Shown in pieces: positions 1 to 12,592 of a DNA stretch of 64,000 nucleotides. Source of the DNA: Blochmannia endosymbiont of Camponotus sp. (GTDB lineage: Bacteria > Pseudomonadota > Gammaproteobacteria > Enterobacterales > Enterobacteriaceae). Location: positions 1 to 64,000 of the forward strand of contig NZ_CP097757.1 of the NCBI RefSeq assembly GCF_023586085.1, read 5' to 3'. Position 1 is the first letter of the stretch, and each line of letters opens with the position of its first letter. The notes beneath the pieces were generated by a model. That model did no database searches. It was not told the origin of the DNA and worked only from the letters and a program-made list of their open reading frames with translations. A program made the position numbers and the translations under genes.

Positions 1-2244
1 CCCCTCCATAGAAAAAGAAAACATCGTATCATTATCTTTTAATATACAGGGTTCATGTACATCAACATTAGTATGTATAGCCGTGCGTCCACTATAGCGA
101 TGTGGGGCTCGAGCTAATTTCTGCCCATAAATACGAAAAGTTGCATCTGGAGATGTTTGTTTAATTCCAATTAATTTTGGAAAATAATAAATAATCGCAT
201 CTATAATCTGGTCAATATTCAAACTCTTTTTTCTAACATAGTTAGTATAACGATCATGTATTAAATATAACCACCTCCAGCTTTCTAAAATAACTGTGCT
301 CCTCTCATAAACCTGCGGTTTATATAAACTAAAAAATCTCTGTGCGCGTCCCTCATAATTAATCACAGTTCCATCGCTTTCAGCAAAGCTAGAAACCGAC
401 AAAACTAAATTTGCTTTTTCTTGAACCAAATTATATTGATGATCCAATACAATTAAGTAGTTAATTTTATTTAGAGCAGCATTTACTTGCGCTGCTGTTG
501 CATGACGATATAAATCGTTTTCTAACACAATTAAACCAATAGATGAAGTATGACTACTACAGATATCAATAAGAGCTGTATCCAAACTTTTTTTACTTAA
601 CATTACTAAACCCATACTATTCACTTCGCTCACAACAAAAGTAATACCAACATCACTTCCACGATTTTTTAAAGCAAGAGCAATATTTACTGCAGAAGCA
701 ATTAATTCTTTACTACCTGCATTACTTCCTGAAATAATCAATGGTTTACGTGCTTCCATTAATTTTTGAACAGCTATATCTAATTTATCATTAAATTTAC
801 AATCAAAATCTTTAACTGCAGGAGCAGTATTATCTAATGCATGAGCGATAGCAAAACCGAAACGTGCTTGATTTTGTACTGAATCATAATATGTTAACAC
901 CGCTATATCATCTAATTTTGTTTTATCGATGCCAGTAATCAATATAGGATTTCTAACATTTTGAGAATTATTTATAACGGCTGCAGATTGCCAGTCGAAA
1001 ATTCCCTGAACTTCCGCTTCTTTACGAGCTTTCCCTTTAGAAGCTTGACGTACTGATAACGCTAGACGTGCTCCAGTTTGAGTTAAATCCTCCCCCAATA
1101 TTAATATCGTATCGTAACTTTCTATTTCACGTAATGACGGGACATAAATTCCACTATTACACAATATTTCAGCTATTAATAATAATCGTTCTTGTTCGCA
1201 ACTATTAATACCAGTATAAAAATTATCTGCTCCTACTAGTTTTAATAAAGCAAAGTTACTCTCCACACTAGCACGAGAAGATCCAATACCAATGATTTTA
1301 TTACAATTATATTTAAGTGTATTAGCGGCTTCTTGTATCGCTTGTTCTTCATCAAGCATAACCCAGTCATCATCTTTCTTGTACAATGGGTTTTTAGGCC
1401 TATTATCAATGTTGACATAATCGCAACCAAATCGACCACGATCACACAAAAAATAAGTATTAATATTACCATTATAACGATTTTCAACACGACATAACTT
1501 CCCGTAACGCTCACCTACAATAATGTTGCATCCAATACTGCATTGCTGACAAATGCTAGGAGCAAAAAGCATATCCCACTTACGAGTATAATATTTTAAT
1601 TGTGTTTTATCAGTAAAAACCCCAGTAGGACACACTTCTACTAAATTACCAGAAAACTCACTTCGTAATGCACCATCCGTAGCTCGTCCAAAATAAATGT
1701 TATCATGTGCTCCAAATACACCTAAATCATCCCCACCAGCATAATCGTTATAATATCGTACACAACGATAACAACTAATACATCTATTCATTTCATGAGA
1801 AATGAATGGCCCCAAGTATTGATTGTAATGTGTACGCTTAGCAAATCTATAACGGCGGTATGTTTGCCCCACCATCACTGTCATATCTTGAAGATGGCAA
1901 TTACCTCCCTCTTCACATACAGGACAATCATGAGGGTGATTAATCATTAATAACTCCAATATATTCTTTCTAAATTCTTCTACTTCATCATCAAAAATAG
2001 TGATCACACTGCCGTCTGATGCTGGCGTCATACAAGACATCACTAAATAACCTTCCATATCATTTATTTTATTGTTATCACGGTATTTTTTTACTGCACA
2101 TTGTCTACAAGCTCCAATACTACCTAAGGCAGGATGCCAACAAAAATAAGGAATATCAAATCCAAGAGACAAACATATTTCTAATATATTTTTTGAATCT
2201 TCCACTGTATATTTTTTACCTTCTATGTAAATAGAAACCATCAT
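1..2244 (-). CDS. nuoG: NADH-quinone oxidoreductase subunit G (partial, C-terminus beyond window)
   Basis: Iron-sulfur subunit of the peripheral arm of respiratory complex I, carrying electrons from NADH toward quinone at the inner membrane. The frame is open from the ATG at 2244 to base 1 (748 codons). About 160 C-terminal residues of the roughly 908 in E. coli lie outside. Visible are the N-terminal 2Fe-2S cysteines ([16 protein letters not shown]), the [12 protein letters not shown] and CISCYRC cluster motifs, and the extra N7 cluster motif CQQCSIGC with its later LCDRGRFG cysteine. The molybdopterin-oxidoreductase-like body follows ([17 protein letters not shown] aligns as [17 protein letters not shown]). 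A second ATG directly follows the first. It is the last nuo gene in view; nuoH-N should continue to the left. No frameshift was seen at the points checked. Confidence 0.96.
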   Translation of the reverse strand, partial: MMVSIYIEGKKYTVEDSKNILEICLSLGFDIPYFCWHPALGSIGACRQCAVKKYRDNNKINDMEGYLVMSCMTPASDGSVITIFDDEVEEFRKNILELLMINHPHDCPVCEEGGNCHLQDMTVMVGQTYRRYRFAKRTHYNQYLGPFISHEMNRCISCYRCVRYYNDYAGGDDLGVFGAHDNIYFGRATDGALRSEFSGNLVEVCPTGVFTDKTQLKYYTRKWDMLFAPSICQQCSIGCNIIVGERYGKLCRVENRYNGNINTYFLCDRGRFGCDYVNIDNRPKNPLYKKDDDWVMLDEEQAIQEAANTLKYNCNKIIGIGSSRASVESNFALLKLVGADNFYTGINSCEQERLLLIAEILCNSGIYVPSLREIESYDTILILGEDLTQTGARLALSVRQASKGKARKEAEVQGIFDWQSAAVINNSQNVRNPILITGIDKTKLDDIAVLTYYDSVQNQARFGFAIAHALDNTAPAVKDFDCKFNDKLDIAVQKLMEARKPLIISGSNAGSKELIASAVNIALALKNRGSDVGITFVVSEVNSMGLVMLSKKSLDTALIDICSSHTSSIGLIVLENDLYRHATAAQVNAALNKINYLIVLDHQYNLVQEKANLVLSVSSFAESDGTVINYEGRAQRFFSLYKPQVYERSTVILESWRWLYLIHDRYTNYVRKKSLNIDQIIDAIIYYFPKLIGIKQTSPDATFRIYGQKLARAPHRYSGRTAIHTNVDVHEPCILKDNDTMFSFSMEG

Positions 2245-2362
2245 TTTAATATACCAATTTTATTTTTTATTTAGCATCTCAAAAAAATTAATCAATGAAT
2301 ATACCCAGTCGTTTTAACTAAATTAATTATATGTAATTAATGTATATATTTAACCACAAAAA

Positions 2363-3694
2363 CTAATGCATTTGCATACAACTAATATAATTCGTTTCCT
2401 GTTGATAAAATTTATAAACACCTGATTCAAATTCATTCCTAAAATATCTTAAAGCACTTTTTAAAGGTTCTATAGCACCTGGAGCATGTGCACAAAAAGT
2501 TCTTCCAGGTCCAAGTGTACGACACAATTTCTCTAATAACTCTATATCTCCAGGCCTACCATTTTTATTTTCTAAAGAAATTAATAACTTTACTATCCAT
2601 GGTAAACCATCTCTACATGGAGTACACCAACCACAAGATTCCCGCGAAAAAAATTCTTCTAAATTGCGTACTAAAGCAACCATATTTACAGTGTTATCTA
2701 TTGCTATCGCCATACCAGTTCCAAATCGACTACCAGATGCTGCAATATTTTCAAAATCCATAGGCACATCTAAATGATCTTGAGTTAAAAAATCTGTACT
2801 TGCTCCCCCAGGTTGCCATGCTTTTAAAGTAAATCCAGTGCACATACCTTGAGCATAATCTTCTAAAATTTCTCTAGCAGTTGTTCCAAAAGGCAACTCC
2901 CACACCCCTGGTTTCTTTACTCGACCAGAAAACCCCATCAGTTTCGTGCCTGAATCATTACTTTTTTTAGCAGAAATATTCTTATACCAAGTCACTCCAT
3001 GCTCAACAATTCCTGGAATATTACATAATGTTTCAACATTATTAATACAAGTAGGTTTTCCCCACAATCCTACATGACTAGGGAATGGTGGTTTAAAACG
3101 CGGCACTGCCCGACGGCCTTCTAAAGCATTAATCAATGCCGTTTCTTCCCCACAAATATATCTTCCTGCTCCTGTATGTAAAAATAATTCAAAATTAAAC
3201 TCACTATGAAAAATATTTTTACCAATTAATCCAATTGATTTAATCTCACTAATAGCACGATTCAAATACTCAGCTACAACCATATACTCATATCTCAAAA
3301 AAATATACGCTCGTGATACTCCCAAAGCATAACTAGCAATTAACATACCTTCTAATAATAAATGAGGTAATCGTTCCATTAAAAATCGATCTTTATAAGT
3401 CCCTGGTTCCATTTCATCTGCATTACATACTAAATAACGAGAACAACTAAGTTTATTTTGCCACATCATAGACCATTTTATTCCAGTAAAAAAACCACCA
3501 CCGCCACGACCTCTTAAACCAGAATTACTAACTAATTCAATAATCTCCTTTGGAGACATACGAGTAATTGCTTTATGTGCAGCTCTATACCCATTTTTAG
3601 CTTGATATTCATGTAACCATACTGGTTTTTTGTCACAACGCATCCTCCACATAAGTGGATTATTTTCTACATTAAGATCATAAGTATTACTCAT
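2363..3694 (-). CDS. nuoF: NADH-quinone oxidoreductase subunit F
   Basis: NADH- and FMN-binding subunit of complex I, where electrons enter the chain. At 443 aa it matches the family length. The glycine-rich nucleotide loop [10 protein letters not shown] is at residues 59-68. The [16 protein letters not shown] segment is intact. The 4Fe-4S cluster N3 ligands are in [12 protein letters not shown] with the fourth cysteine in FCAHAPGA. The ATG overlaps the nuoE stop by 4 nt (ATGA), implying translational coupling. A 118-bp gap separates it from nuoG. Confidence 0.97.
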   Translation of the reverse strand: MSNTYDLNVENNPLMWRMRCDKKPVWLHEYQAKNGYRAAHKAITRMSPKEIIELVSNSGLRGRGGGGFFTGIKWSMMWQNKLSCSRYLVCNADEMEPGTYKDRFLMERLPHLLLEGMLIASYALGVSRAYIFLRYEYMVVAEYLNRAISEIKSIGLIGKNIFHSEFNFELFLHTGAGRYICGEETALINALEGRRAVPRFKPPFPSHVGLWGKPTCINNVETLCNIPGIVEHGVTWYKNISAKKSNDSGTKLMGFSGRVKKPGVWELPFGTTAREILEDYAQGMCTGFTLKAWQPGGASTDFLTQDHLDVPMDFENIAASGSRFGTGMAIAIDNTVNMVALVRNLEEFFSRESCGWCTPCRDGLPWIVKLLISLENKNGRPGDIELLEKLCRTLGPGRTFCAHAPGAIEPLKSALRYFRNEFESGVYKFYQQETNYISCMQMH

Positions 3695-4215
3695 AGATAC
3701 TGTCCTAATAGTTTTGTAATCATTTCTGGAACCATATTAAAATAAATATCTTTGTTTATCATGATTACCGGTGCTTTATGACAAACACCTAAACAACAAG
3801 TAGGTAATAATGTAAAACGGTTATCTGAGGTAGTATCGCCTACCTTAACGTTTAACGCATATGTTAATGCTTTTTTAATCTTTTCATATCCAATTAAATA
3901 ACATACTATACTATCACAATACCTAATAATATGACGACCTACCGGTTGACGAAAAATTTGATTGTAAAATGTAGCTACACCTTCTACATCAGCAACAGAA
4001 ATACTTAACATTTTAGCAATCAATACAATTGCTTCATCTGGTACCCAGCCACGATTTTTTTGAATAATTTTTAACGCTTCAATAGAAGCAGCACGCATAT
4101 CTTCATAGTGCATGCACTCTTCTTGAATAGCGCTATTTTCCAATTGACTCAATTGAAAACCACCATCACCATTATTTAAACTACCAGACACATCATTAAT
4201 TTTATTTATAACCAT
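3691..4215 (-). CDS. nuoE: NADH-quinone oxidoreductase subunit E
   Basis: Small 2Fe-2S (N1a) subunit of the complex I NADH-dehydrogenase module, partner of NuoF. It is 174 aa, close to the 166 of E. coli. The four cluster cysteines are present as RYCDSIVC and [10 protein letters not shown]. The central [17 protein letters not shown] stretch is nearly identical to E. coli. It starts 13 bp after nuoCD and overlaps nuoF by 4 nt within the operon. Confidence 0.97.
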   Translation of the reverse strand: MVINKINDVSGSLNNGDGGFQLSQLENSAIQEECMHYEDMRAASIEALKIIQKNRGWVPDEAIVLIAKMLSISVADVEGVATFYNQIFRQPVGRHIIRYCDSIVCYLIGYEKIKKALTYALNVKVGDTTSDNRFTLLPTCCLGVCHKAPVIMINKDIYFNMVPEMITKLLGQYL

Positions 4216-4228
4216 ATTGCCTCATTCA

Positions 4229-6004
4229 TTAACGATCCACATCAGACATAACAAAATCAATACTACCTAAATACACAATTAAATCAGATACTAAATGACC
4301 ACGAATAACATATGGAATTTGTTGTAAATGAGGAAAACTAGGAGTACGAATCCGCGTGCGATAACTCATAGTATTCCCGTCACTAATTAAATAATAACTA
4401 TTGATACCTTTGGTAGCTTCAACCATTTGAAAAGATTCATTCGCTGGTATAACAGGACCCCAAGACATTTGAAGAAAATGAGTAATAAGCGTTTCTATAT
4501 GCTGTAACGCATATTCCTTTATCGGTGGAGTAGTTAAAGGATGGTCTGCTTTAAACGATCCCATTGGCATATTTTTTAAGCACTGCTCCAAAATGCGTAC
4601 ACTTTGATATATTTCTTCTACTTTCAACATCACTCTACTATAAGAATCACTAATTCCATTTCCTATTGGTATGTCAAAATCAAAATTTTCATAACCAGAA
4701 TAAGGACGCGATTTACGTATATCAAAGTCAATACCAGTAGCACGCAATCCTGCACCAGTTATTCCCCAATCTAATGCATCCTTGGCATTATATGCCCCAA
4801 TACCGCAAGCCCGTTTTTTAAATATACTATTTTTTAATGCTGACTTAACATAAAAAGAAACACGATTCGGTATCCAATCAAGACATTTTTTTAATAAAAA
4901 ATCCCAACCTTTAGGCAAATCATGAGCAACTCCCCCAATTCGAAACCATGCCGGATGCATACGAGATCCAGTAATTAATTCAACCACATCATAAATTTTT
5001 TGCCTATCAGTAAATGCTAAAAAAACTGGGGTCATAACCCCCACATCTTGTAAATAAGTACTGATATATAATAAATGACTATTAATTCTGAATAATTCAG
5101 ATAACATAACTCGCATTACTTTTACTCTATCTGATACTGTAATTTTAGCAAGTTTTTCAATGGCTAAAATATAAGGCATTTCATTTATACATCCTCCTAA
5201 ATACTCAATACGATCAGTATAAGGAATATAACTATGCCAAGTTTGTCGTTCTCCCATTTTTTCAGCGCCTCGATGATGATAGCCAATATCCGGAACACAG
5301 TCTATAATTTCCTCTCCGTCTAATTGTAAAATAATACGAAATACTCCATGTACTGAAGGATGATTAGGTCCTAAATTAAGAAACATAAAATTTTCATGTT
5401 TTGTATGTCTCTGCATACCCCATTCTTCTGGTTTAAATAACAATTCTTCCATTGCTAAATTTTCTTTTTGTTTTGTAAGAGTAAAATAATCAAATTCTGT
5501 AGCTCGAGCTGGATATTCTTTTCGTAATGGATATCCATTCCAATTCTTTGGCATAATTATATTAATCAAATTAGGATGATTATTGAAATGTATTCCAAAC
5601 ATCTCCCAAGTTTCCCGTTCATACCAATTTGCATTTACAAATAAAGAAACTATTGTTGGTAAATATAAAGACTTTTCTAACAAAGGAACTTTTACAAGTA
5701 TATCATCGTTACGTAATATAGAAACTAAATGATAAAACACCGTAAAATCTGATTTTGGCAATCCTTCTCTATGTATACGTAACCTTTCATCTATACCATG
5801 CAAATCATACAACATAATATATGGTTTTGATGTTGTTTTCAAAAATGTCAATACTGGAATCAAGATCTCACGCTTTATCCAAATTATTAAAGTGCCAGTA
5901 TAAGAAGATTGCAGTACGAAGGCATCAGAACTAAATACAGAAAATAAATCAGCCAATATTGAATTAATATTTGTAGTACACTTGCTTGTAAAGTTATTAT
6001 GCAT
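4229..6004 (-). CDS. nuoCD: NADH-quinone oxidoreductase subunit C/D (fused)
   Basis: Fused NuoC-NuoD subunit of the complex I connecting module, forming part of the quinone site with NuoB. The fusion is typical of enterobacteria. The NuoC part covers about residues 1-190 ([36 protein letters not shown]). The NuoD part follows ([36 protein letters not shown]) and ends with the usual [12 protein letters not shown]. At 591 aa it is about the E. coli length. It lies 82 bp after nuoB. Confidence 0.97.
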   Translation of the reverse strand: MHNNFTSKCTTNINSILADLFSVFSSDAFVLQSSYTGTLIIWIKREILIPVLTFLKTTSKPYIMLYDLHGIDERLRIHREGLPKSDFTVFYHLVSILRNDDILVKVPLLEKSLYLPTIVSLFVNANWYERETWEMFGIHFNNHPNLINIIMPKNWNGYPLRKEYPARATEFDYFTLTKQKENLAMEELLFKPEEWGMQRHTKHENFMFLNLGPNHPSVHGVFRIILQLDGEEIIDCVPDIGYHHRGAEKMGERQTWHSYIPYTDRIEYLGGCINEMPYILAIEKLAKITVSDRVKVMRVMLSELFRINSHLLYISTYLQDVGVMTPVFLAFTDRQKIYDVVELITGSRMHPAWFRIGGVAHDLPKGWDFLLKKCLDWIPNRVSFYVKSALKNSIFKKRACGIGAYNAKDALDWGITGAGLRATGIDFDIRKSRPYSGYENFDFDIPIGNGISDSYSRVMLKVEEIYQSVRILEQCLKNMPMGSFKADHPLTTPPIKEYALQHIETLITHFLQMSWGPVIPANESFQMVEATKGINSYYLISDGNTMSYRTRIRTPSFPHLQQIPYVIRGHLVSDLIVYLGSIDFVMSDVDR

Positions 6005-6086
6005 AATATTATCAACTAATGATAATTATCTAATAACTCGTCCTTAATATTTATCATATTGCTCCGTTTTTATTTAAAATAAAAAA

Positions 6087-6767
6087 TCAAATCTCATCAT
6101 CTGGAGAAAAGAAAATAGTTTCCGCAATACGAGTATTACCTTTACGTTGCCGTTCTGATTGCATATTTTTTTTATATATTCCCTTATCTCCCAATATCCA
6201 AGAAAGCGGACGTCGTTCTTCATTAATAGATTTCTTCAATAATAATAATGCCTGAATATATGCTTCAGGTCTAGGTGGACAACCAGGGATATAAATATCT
6301 ACCGGAAGAAACTTATCTACCCCTTGCACTACCGAATAAATATCGTACATACCGCCTGAATTAGCACAAGCCCCCATAGAAATTACCCATTTAGGTTCTA
6401 ACATTTGATCATATAATCGTTGTATTACTGGAACCATTTTAATAAATGGTGTGCCAGCTATAACCATAAAATCTGCTTGCCGAGGAGACGCGCGTAACAC
6501 TTCTGAGCCAAATCGAGCAACATCATGTATTGCAGTAAACGCGGTAGTCATTTCAACATAACAACAAGATAATCCAAAATTATAAGGCCATAAAGAATTA
6601 CTTCGTCCCCAATTAACAATTTTATGCAATAAAACACTCAGTTTCCCAAAAAACACATTCCGTTGAATGTTTTTTTCTAACGGATCTGATACGATCTTTT
6701 TTTCTTGAAGAGGATATCGATCATCTTCGTTATGATCTGTTCTAGCTGTTGTTAAGGTATATTTCAT
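6087..6767 (-). CDS. nuoB: NADH-quinone oxidoreductase subunit B
   Basis: Carries the terminal 4Fe-4S cluster N2 that passes electrons to quinone. Ligands are visible as the paired cysteines of GLSCCYVEM (68-69), GACANSGG and IPGCPPRPE. It is 226 aa, with an N-terminus close to E. coli NuoB. The ATG overlaps the nuoA stop by 4 nt. A 20-residue basic C-terminal stretch before [10 protein letters not shown] is ordinary for the family. Confidence 0.97.
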   Translation of the reverse strand: MKYTLTTARTDHNEDDRYPLQEKKIVSDPLEKNIQRNVFFGKLSVLLHKIVNWGRSNSLWPYNFGLSCCYVEMTTAFTAIHDVARFGSEVLRASPRQADFMVIAGTPFIKMVPVIQRLYDQMLEPKWVISMGACANSGGMYDIYSVVQGVDKFLPVDIYIPGCPPRPEAYIQALLLLKKSINEERRPLSWILGDKGIYKKNMQSERQRKGNTRIAETIFFSPDDEI

Positions 6768-7210
6768 ACTTGTTTCCTTATGCTATTTTTTAATCGCTTT
6801 GCAGTACTAATATTAAAATGATTTACACAGTTACCATGTCGCATTGGTTTTTCTGTCCAATCAAACACACCAATTCTTACTAAATATATTAAACTAGCCA
6901 ACAAAACAAAAATAAAAACAAAAATCTCGCTAAATCCAATCCAACCCACATCTCGTATAGATACAGCCCACACGTACAAATATATCCCCTCTATATCAAA
7001 AATTACAAATACCATCGCAATCAAATAAAATTTAATAGAGAATCTTATTCTAGCATTCCCTACTGATTCAATACCTGATTCAAATGGCACATTTTTAATA
7101 CGTAAATCAGAACGTCCTCCCAAACAATACCCACACAACAACATAAAAACACATAAAATTAGAATACCAACTATAAATGTTATCACACCTAAATAATGAA
7201 CATCACACAA
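6764..7210 (-). CDS. nuoA: NADH-quinone oxidoreductase subunit A
   Basis: Small three-helix membrane subunit of complex I and first gene of the nuo operon. Conserved motifs are [36 protein letters not shown] and [18 protein letters not shown]. The frame stays open to 7288 but holds no ATG upstream of the first membrane helix. I chose TTG at 7210 because AAGG precedes it by 7 nt and it gives 148 aa, against 147 in E. coli. A TTG at 7288 would add 26 residues with no family counterpart. The C-terminal tail is basic. Confidence 0.92.
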   Translation of the reverse strand: MCDVHYLGVITFIVGILILCVFMLLCGYCLGGRSDLRIKNVPFESGIESVGNARIRFSIKFYLIAMVFVIFDIEGIYLYVWAVSIRDVGWIGFSEIFVFIFVLLASLIYLVRIGVFDWTEKPMRHGNCVNHFNISTAKRLKNSIRKQV

Positions 7211-7471
7211 ATTATATACCTTTTTTATTTTATTATTAACTACTTTAACTAATATCAAATCACGTGTTCTTATGAACAAATAACCCAAATATTTTTAGTT
7301 TTAATATAAATATTTTCTATTTACGTCATAAAATTAAATAATCACGATTATTTAATTTATATAAATTAACTAAAATATAAAAATTACATACAAAAACTTA
7401 TTTAAGTTTATTTAATTACCAGTGTTACAATAAGCGTCCTAAAACATACACAATTTATAGAAAATTATAGC

Positions 7472-7518
7472 ATCTTAATAACTAAAAATATTAATTATTA
7501 ATTTTTAGTTATTAAGAT
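7472..7518. terminator. 18-bp perfect inverted repeat between folC and nuoA
   Basis: Left arm 7472-7489 and right arm 7501-7518 are exact reverse complements, with an 11-nt AT loop. It sits 53 bp downstream of the folC stop, in the folC reading direction. A terminator role is inferred from position. The stem is AT-rich and has no clear T-tract. Confidence 0.55.
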
Positions 7519-7570
7519 ATCATCATGTACTAAACGTTGGTTTACTATTTATAGCAAAACCATAAATAAG

Positions 7571-8854
7571 CTAATAACTATCTATTATTTTTCTCATAAT
7601 TGGACTTACAGCGTGAAATGACCCAAATACTATAACACAATCATCAACCGATGCATCAGACATAGCTTGATTCCAAGCCTCTAATACATTACTAAATCGA
7701 TGAACATTAGAACTAAGTAAACAAGCAGAAAGTTCCTCAGAACTTGCAGAAAGCGGTGTATCTAAATTAGAACAATACCAAACGTTAATCAAATGATTTA
7801 AACAACATATGGTACCCTGAATATCTTTAGTTTTCAACATTCCTATAACTATCCTTACACTACCTGTCCTTTCTAAAAGAATTCCAGCTAATCGTTTAGC
7901 CAAATAATTAGCAGCATGAGGATTATGACCCACATCCAAAATTACAAGTGGGCTATGAGTAATTATTTGGAAACGTCCTGGTAAATTGGCAACCCGTAAC
8001 CCATGACATATAGCTGTTTTTACAACTAAAAAAGGTAACCAACACAACACGCTTAATGCAGTAGCAGCATTTTCTAATGGAATTAGAGGCAACGGTAAAT
8101 CGTCGTATAACATACTATTGTAACTAAAACGACTCCACCACATCCATTTATTTCCATAAATATGGAAATCCCAATCACGCCCACGTGCAAAGAGTACTGC
8201 CTCATAATATTTAACCATTTCACTTATAATTATTGGAAAACAACTCTCGCCAATAACTACTGGTTTATCAGGGCGGCAAATACCAGATTTTTCTTTCGCA
8301 ATCATATCACGACTTGTTCCTAAAAACTCAGTATGATCTATTGCGATATTAGTTATTACAGAAATATCAGGATCGACAATATTAGTAGCATCTAATCTAC
8401 CACCTAATCCGACCTCTAGAATGATTAAATCTAATTTTTCCTGCTTAAACATGTATAAAGCAGATAAAGTGATAAATTCAAAATAAGTCAATGCAATCTG
8501 ATTACGAGCATCTTCTATAACAGACATTGCTGTGATATGAGTAGAATCCGATACCTCTTTTCCGCAAATACGAACCCGTTCATTATAAGAAAGCAAATGA
8601 GGTGAAGTATACAAACCAACCGTATTATTATTATTTAATAAAATAGTTTCCAATACTCTACATGTCGTTCCTTTACCATTCGTGCCTCCTACCAATATAA
8701 CATATGCTGCAGGATGTATCAAATCAAGATCAACAGCTATTTTTCGTATTCTATCCAGACTTAAGTCAATTGGCATACAACTTAAACGTTCAATATAATG
8801 TAACCATTCTGACAATGATGATAGCACGGTAGGAGTAGACAAAATTTTATTCAT
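7571..8854 (-). CDS. folC: Dihydrofolate synthase / folylpolyglutamate synthase
   Basis: Bifunctional Mur-ligase-type enzyme that adds glutamate to dihydropteroate and extends the polyglutamate tail of folates in the cytosol. The ATP loop GGTNGKGTTCRVLE and the signature LIILEVGLGGRLDATN are intact, as are VITNIAIDHTEFLG and VILDVGHNPHAANYL. I chose ATG 8854 (427 aa) over the longer TTG start at 8875, because MNKILSTPTVLSSLSEWL then aligns with the E. coli N-terminus; no strong ribosome site is seen for either. Upstream accD is 95 bp away, the E. coli accD-folC order. Confidence 0.95.
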   Translation of the reverse strand: MNKILSTPTVLSSLSEWLHYIERLSCMPIDLSLDRIRKIAVDLDLIHPAAYVILVGGTNGKGTTCRVLETILLNNNNTVGLYTSPHLLSYNERVRICGKEVSDSTHITAMSVIEDARNQIALTYFEFITLSALYMFKQEKLDLIILEVGLGGRLDATNIVDPDISVITNIAIDHTEFLGTSRDMIAKEKSGICRPDKPVVIGESCFPIIISEMVKYYEAVLFARGRDWDFHIYGNKWMWWSRFSYNSMLYDDLPLPLIPLENAATALSVLCWLPFLVVKTAICHGLRVANLPGRFQIITHSPLVILDVGHNPHAANYLAKRLAGILLERTGSVRIVIGMLKTKDIQGTICCLNHLINVWYCSNLDTPLSASSEELSACLLSSNVHRFSNVLEAWNQAMSDASVDDCVIVFGSFHAVSPIMRKIIDSY

Positions 8855-8949
8855 ATCTCGTACAAAATATTTCAACTATATAACTATATATATCTAAAAA
8901 CCTAAATAATAGCAATAACATAGATGTTTATTTAAACAAATTGTAACAA

Positions 8950-9813
8950 TTAACTTTGCGGTATTGGTTTATGCATTAACTTTGCTAATAATCCCGCTAC
9001 TTTAAGTCGCAAATCTGGTCTACGAACAATCAAATCAATTGATCCCTTCTCTAATAAAAATTCACTGCGTTGAAATCCTAATGGTAATTTCTCCCGAACT
9101 GTTTGCTCAATAACCCTAGGACCAGCAAATCCTATAAGAGCTTTTGGTTCAGCAATATTTAAATCTCCTAACATAGCTAAGCTAGCAGATACCCCCCCCA
9201 TAGTAGGATTAGTTAGAACAGAAATATATGGTAAACATTGCTCACGTAAATTGGCCAATGCAGCGCTAGTCCTAGCCATCTGCATCAAAGACATCAAAGC
9301 TTCCTGCATACGAGCACCACCGCTTGCAGAAAAACAAACTAATGGACATTTAATTTTTAAGGCTTGATTTACTGCATGCACAAAACGAGCTCCCACCACA
9401 GAAGACATTGATCCACCAATAAAAGCAAACTCAAAAGAAGCGGCGATAATCTCCATTCCATATAAAGTACCTTGCATAACTATCAATGCATCCTTTTCTT
9501 TCGTTATTTTTTGTGCTGAAAGCAGACGATCTTTATATCTTTTTAAATCTCTAAACTTTAAAACATCTTTAGGCTCCAATTCACTTCCTAATTCAAATGT
9601 ACTATCTTGATCTAAAAAAGAAAATAAACGTACTCTAGCTGAGAGAGTCATATGATGGTCGCATTTAGGACACACTTCTAAATTACGTTCCAATTCTTTT
9701 TTATATAATAATTGCCCACAATTATTACACTTAGTCCATATACCTTCTGGAATATTTATTTTTCGGGTTGGAATAATGGCGCTTTTGTTAATAATTCGTT
9801 CAATCCAACTCAT
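8950..9813 (-). CDS. accD: Acetyl-CoA carboxylase carboxyltransferase subunit beta
   Basis: Zinc-binding beta subunit of the carboxyltransferase that makes malonyl-CoA, the first step of fatty-acid synthesis. It needs AccA, not in this window. The four-cysteine zinc ribbon is at residues about 29-51 ([19 protein letters not shown]). The crotonase-like core follows with [34 protein letters not shown] and [11 protein letters not shown]. It is 287 aa against 304 in E. coli, shorter at the C-terminus. Confidence 0.97.
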   Translation of the reverse strand: MSWIERIINKSAIIPTRKINIPEGIWTKCNNCGQLLYKKELERNLEVCPKCDHHMTLSARVRLFSFLDQDSTFELGSELEPKDVLKFRDLKRYKDRLLSAQKITKEKDALIVMQGTLYGMEIIAASFEFAFIGGSMSSVVGARFVHAVNQALKIKCPLVCFSASGGARMQEALMSLMQMARTSAALANLREQCLPYISVLTNPTMGGVSASLAMLGDLNIAEPKALIGFAGPRVIEQTVREKLPLGFQRSEFLLEKGSIDLIVRRPDLRLKVAGLLAKLMHKPIPQS

Positions 9814-10169
9814 ATTTAACCTTTAATTTCTAAATTATCTTGTAACAAAATCATATTTACTTCCTGCGTTCATACACTGAATATGACACATATCATGTGA
9901 TGCGCAAATTTTTGATAAGAAAAATACATTATCTCAAAATACAACTTAACAAAATCATAATATTATTTGCAGTGGTGTAAAAATATAATGCTAATATTAC
10001 AATCTTTATTTTTACATGACACATTTTTTATAAAAATCCAATAACAATACTCCATTCGAATAAGTACTGTTTATAAAAACAACTATAATTATTTTTATAA
10101 TTTATTTCCTGTTAAAACATAAATATACAGTATATATATAAAAATAATACAATACGAATATAAATATAT
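9814..10169. other. Gene-free stretch between accD and truA
   Basis: E. coli has dedA at this position. Only short AT-rich sequence full of stops is seen here and nothing of dedA is recognisable. The accD promoter is presumably in its right part, but no clear -35/-10 pair can be singled out. Confidence 0.5.
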
Positions 10170-10958
10170 TTACACACGCCATAATTCTTCCCTAAAAGAA
10201 GAAGGAATAGAAAAATATGAAGGATATTTAACTTCTACTAAATACAAACCACTAGCGGGAGCGGTGGCACCAGCTAACGATCTATTACAATTACTTAACA
10301 ACTCTAAAACCCATGTCGTTGGTTTTTCTCCACAACCAACTTTTACTAAACTCCCTACAATATTTCGTACCATATGATATATAAAAGAATTTGCTTTAAT
10401 ATCTATCACAATACATTGACCTGTACGTACAACACGTATATGGTGTAGTTTTCTTCGTTTTGAAAATGATTGAGAACCTGCCGCACAAAATGAAGTAAAA
10501 TCATTCTCTCCTAGTAAGAAATGAGCGGCATCACACATTTTGTTAATATCTAAATGTTTTTTATAATGCCAAGTTTTTCTAAATAATAAAGCAGATCTAA
10601 TGTAACCATTGTAGATTACATAACAATAACGACGAGAAATTGCACTAAAGCGAGCGTGAAAATCTTCATTTACCAATTTAGCCCAACGTACACAAATTTT
10701 TGATGGTAAATAATGATTAATACCTAGTGTCCAAGCAGACTTAGAGCGTCTAGAATAAGTTTCAAAATGAACAACTTGACCTAACGCATGTACTCCAGAA
10801 TCAGTACGTCCCGCACAAAATACAGTTACTGGCTCAGCTGTTATCTTTTTTATAGCATATTCTATACAACTTTGAATACTAGGCTTATCTCTCTGTCTTT
10901 GCCAACCACAATATGAAGAGCCATCATATTCAATACCTAAAGCCAATTTTTGCATCAT
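10170..10958 (-). CDS. truA: tRNA pseudouridine(38-40) synthase
   Basis: Converts uridines 38-40 of the tRNA anticodon arm to pseudouridine. The catalytic aspartate is in the motif CAGRTDSGVHALGQV. Other family blocks are LGIEYDGSSYCGWQ at the N-terminus, FHARFSAISRRYCYVIYN, and NSFIYHMVRNIVGSLVKVG. It is 262 aa against 270 in E. coli. Two ATG codons are adjacent at the start (10958 and 10955). It appears to be a single-gene unit with eroded flanks. Confidence 0.96.
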   Translation of the reverse strand: MMQKLALGIEYDGSSYCGWQRQRDKPSIQSCIEYAIKKITAEPVTVFCAGRTDSGVHALGQVVHFETYSRRSKSAWTLGINHYLPSKICVRWAKLVNEDFHARFSAISRRYCYVIYNGYIRSALLFRKTWHYKKHLDINKMCDAAHFLLGENDFTSFCAAGSQSFSKRRKLHHIRVVRTGQCIVIDIKANSFIYHMVRNIVGSLVKVGCGEKPTTWVLELLSNCNRSLAGATAPASGLYLVEVKYPSYFSIPSSFREELWRV

Positions 10959-11458
10959 ATTACAATTTTTATTACATTATATAATAGTAGTAACACATCT
11001 ATATTAACATTAATAATATTCTATCAACCCTTAATTAAAGCAATAATATCTAACTAATACTTTAAGACCTATAATAATATATATAAAAAATGCATTTGAC
11101 CCTGATCAACATATATAAATCATAAATTTATTAAATTTAAACCTAATATCAATCTCATAATTATTAAAAATTAATATATAAGCTATTAATTCATTCAAAA
11201 ATATCTCATGTTAAAAATCATTTCTTTAATAAAAAATTATTTTTGTATTTTGTATCCAAAACTACAATAACTATCGTTCTGTAACACAAAACGCATAAAA
11301 AAATTACATGAGAATAGACAAGAAATAATCTTTTAAAAATATCTCTTATTATAAATCCCTTATCACTTAAAAATAGTAGCTATAATAAATAATATACATT
11401 ACACAATTAAAAATTAGTATTGAAATAACATTTCAACTATATTTATATATATGTAATA
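10959..11458. other. Gene-free stretch between truA and pdxB
   Basis: Corresponds to the position of usg in E. coli. The sequence is strongly AT-rich with no open frame of note, and I see no recognisable remnant, repeat or RNA gene. Confidence 0.5.
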
Positions 11459-12592
11459 TCATGTACAACATATGTTCATACCCAAATTAATCAGTATTTC
11501 ATTATTATAATCCACATAAGTTTCAATGCACAATGAAGACCACTCCCTACGATCTAAATAACATCTACGTACCTTATCAAATCCTCCTCGTACTGTAGAA
11601 AATTGCCTTAATAAAAGATCATCACAATGTATATTGTGTACAAATTTAATCAATTTATTTAACAACATTTCATCTATTTTTCTCTGTACTTTCAGATAAT
11701 AAATAACAGAAGGCTCTAACTCAGATAAATTAACTGTATCAAAAATATTAAAAAATTTACAGTACTCATTATATATTTGAGTAATACTCCGTATTTTGCT
11801 TTCAATAGTGTATCCAGCAATATGAGCAGTGCCTATATCTACATAAGATAATAAAGGTAAAGATAATTCTGGCTCTGTTTCCCATACATCTAATACTACA
11901 TTCAATTTTTTACCGCTTTCTAACACTTTTAATAACGCATGATTATCTATTACAGAACCTCGAGAAGTATTAATTAAAATACGATTGGAAGGTAGTGCTT
12001 CTAAAACATCAAGGTCAACCATATGCCATGTAGGATAAGTTCCGTTATAAATTAAAGGAGTATGAAAAGTTAAAATGTCCGCTTCAGAAACTAATTTTTC
12101 AAAAGACTTCCAAGACTGTTTATATTTACTTATATTCTTATTTGCTAATGGAGGATCACATAACAAGGTATGTATACCAAAACTATGTAATCTTTCATGC
12201 AATAAACTACCAATATGTCCTACGCCAACAATGCCAATAATTTTATCCCGTAAAAAAAAACTATCACGCTCCGCTAACCAGAATAATGCTGCGAAAACAT
12301 ATTCCACTACTGCTACAGCATTATTTCCTGGGGCGTAAACAAAATTAATTCCATACTTTTTTAAATAATTTTGATCAATATGATCAATCCCAGAAGTTGC
12401 AGTTCCTACAAATTTTATAGAATCATCATCTAATAATTTTTGGTTAACTTTTGTTACTGAACGTACTATCAAAATATCTATGTTTCTTATATCTTTAGCA
12501 GAAATAACACGTCCTGCACATACGGTAATTTTATTATGTGAACCAAATAATTTATGGATATAAGGTATATCTTTATCAACCAAAATTCTCAA
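11459..12592 (-). CDS. pdxB: Erythronate-4-phosphate dehydrogenase
   Basis: D-2-hydroxyacid dehydrogenase family enzyme that oxidises 4-phosphoerythronate in the DXP-dependent route to pyridoxal phosphate. The NAD-binding loop is [16 protein letters not shown]. Catalytic residues are carried by [10 protein letters not shown] (Arg), WETEPEL (Glu) and TAHIAGYT (His). The start is TTG: GGAG lies 7 nt upstream and [11 protein letters not shown] matches E. coli MKILVDENMPY. It is 377 aa, the family length, with a C-terminal dimerisation domain ending in [11 protein letters not shown]. Confidence 0.96.
   Translation of the reverse strand: MRILVDKDIPYIHKLFGSHNKITVCAGRVISAKDIRNIDILIVRSVTKVNQKLLDDDSIKFVGTATSGIDHIDQNYLKKYGINFVYAPGNNAVAVVEYVFAALFWLAERDSFFLRDKIIGIVGVGHIGSLLHERLHSFGIHTLLCDPPLANKNISKYKQSWKSFEKLVSEADILTFHTPLIYNGTYPTWHMVDLDVLEALPSNRILINTSRGSVIDNHALLKVLESGKKLNVVLDVWETEPELSLPLLSYVDIGTAHIAGYTIESKIRSITQIYNEYCKFFNIFDTVNLSELEPSVIYYLKVQRKIDEMLLNKLIKFVHNIHCDDLLLRQFSTVRGGFDKVRRCYLDRREWSSLCIETYVDYNNEILINLGMNICCT

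Noticed and set aside
1242..1514. 90-codon minus-strand frame in nuoG
   Set aside because: Out of frame with nuoG, which is open throughout and aligns with E. coli NuoG across this interval.
2019..2234. 71-codon + strand frame opposite the nuoG start
   Set aside because: Lies wholly within the clear nuoG coding frame on the other strand.
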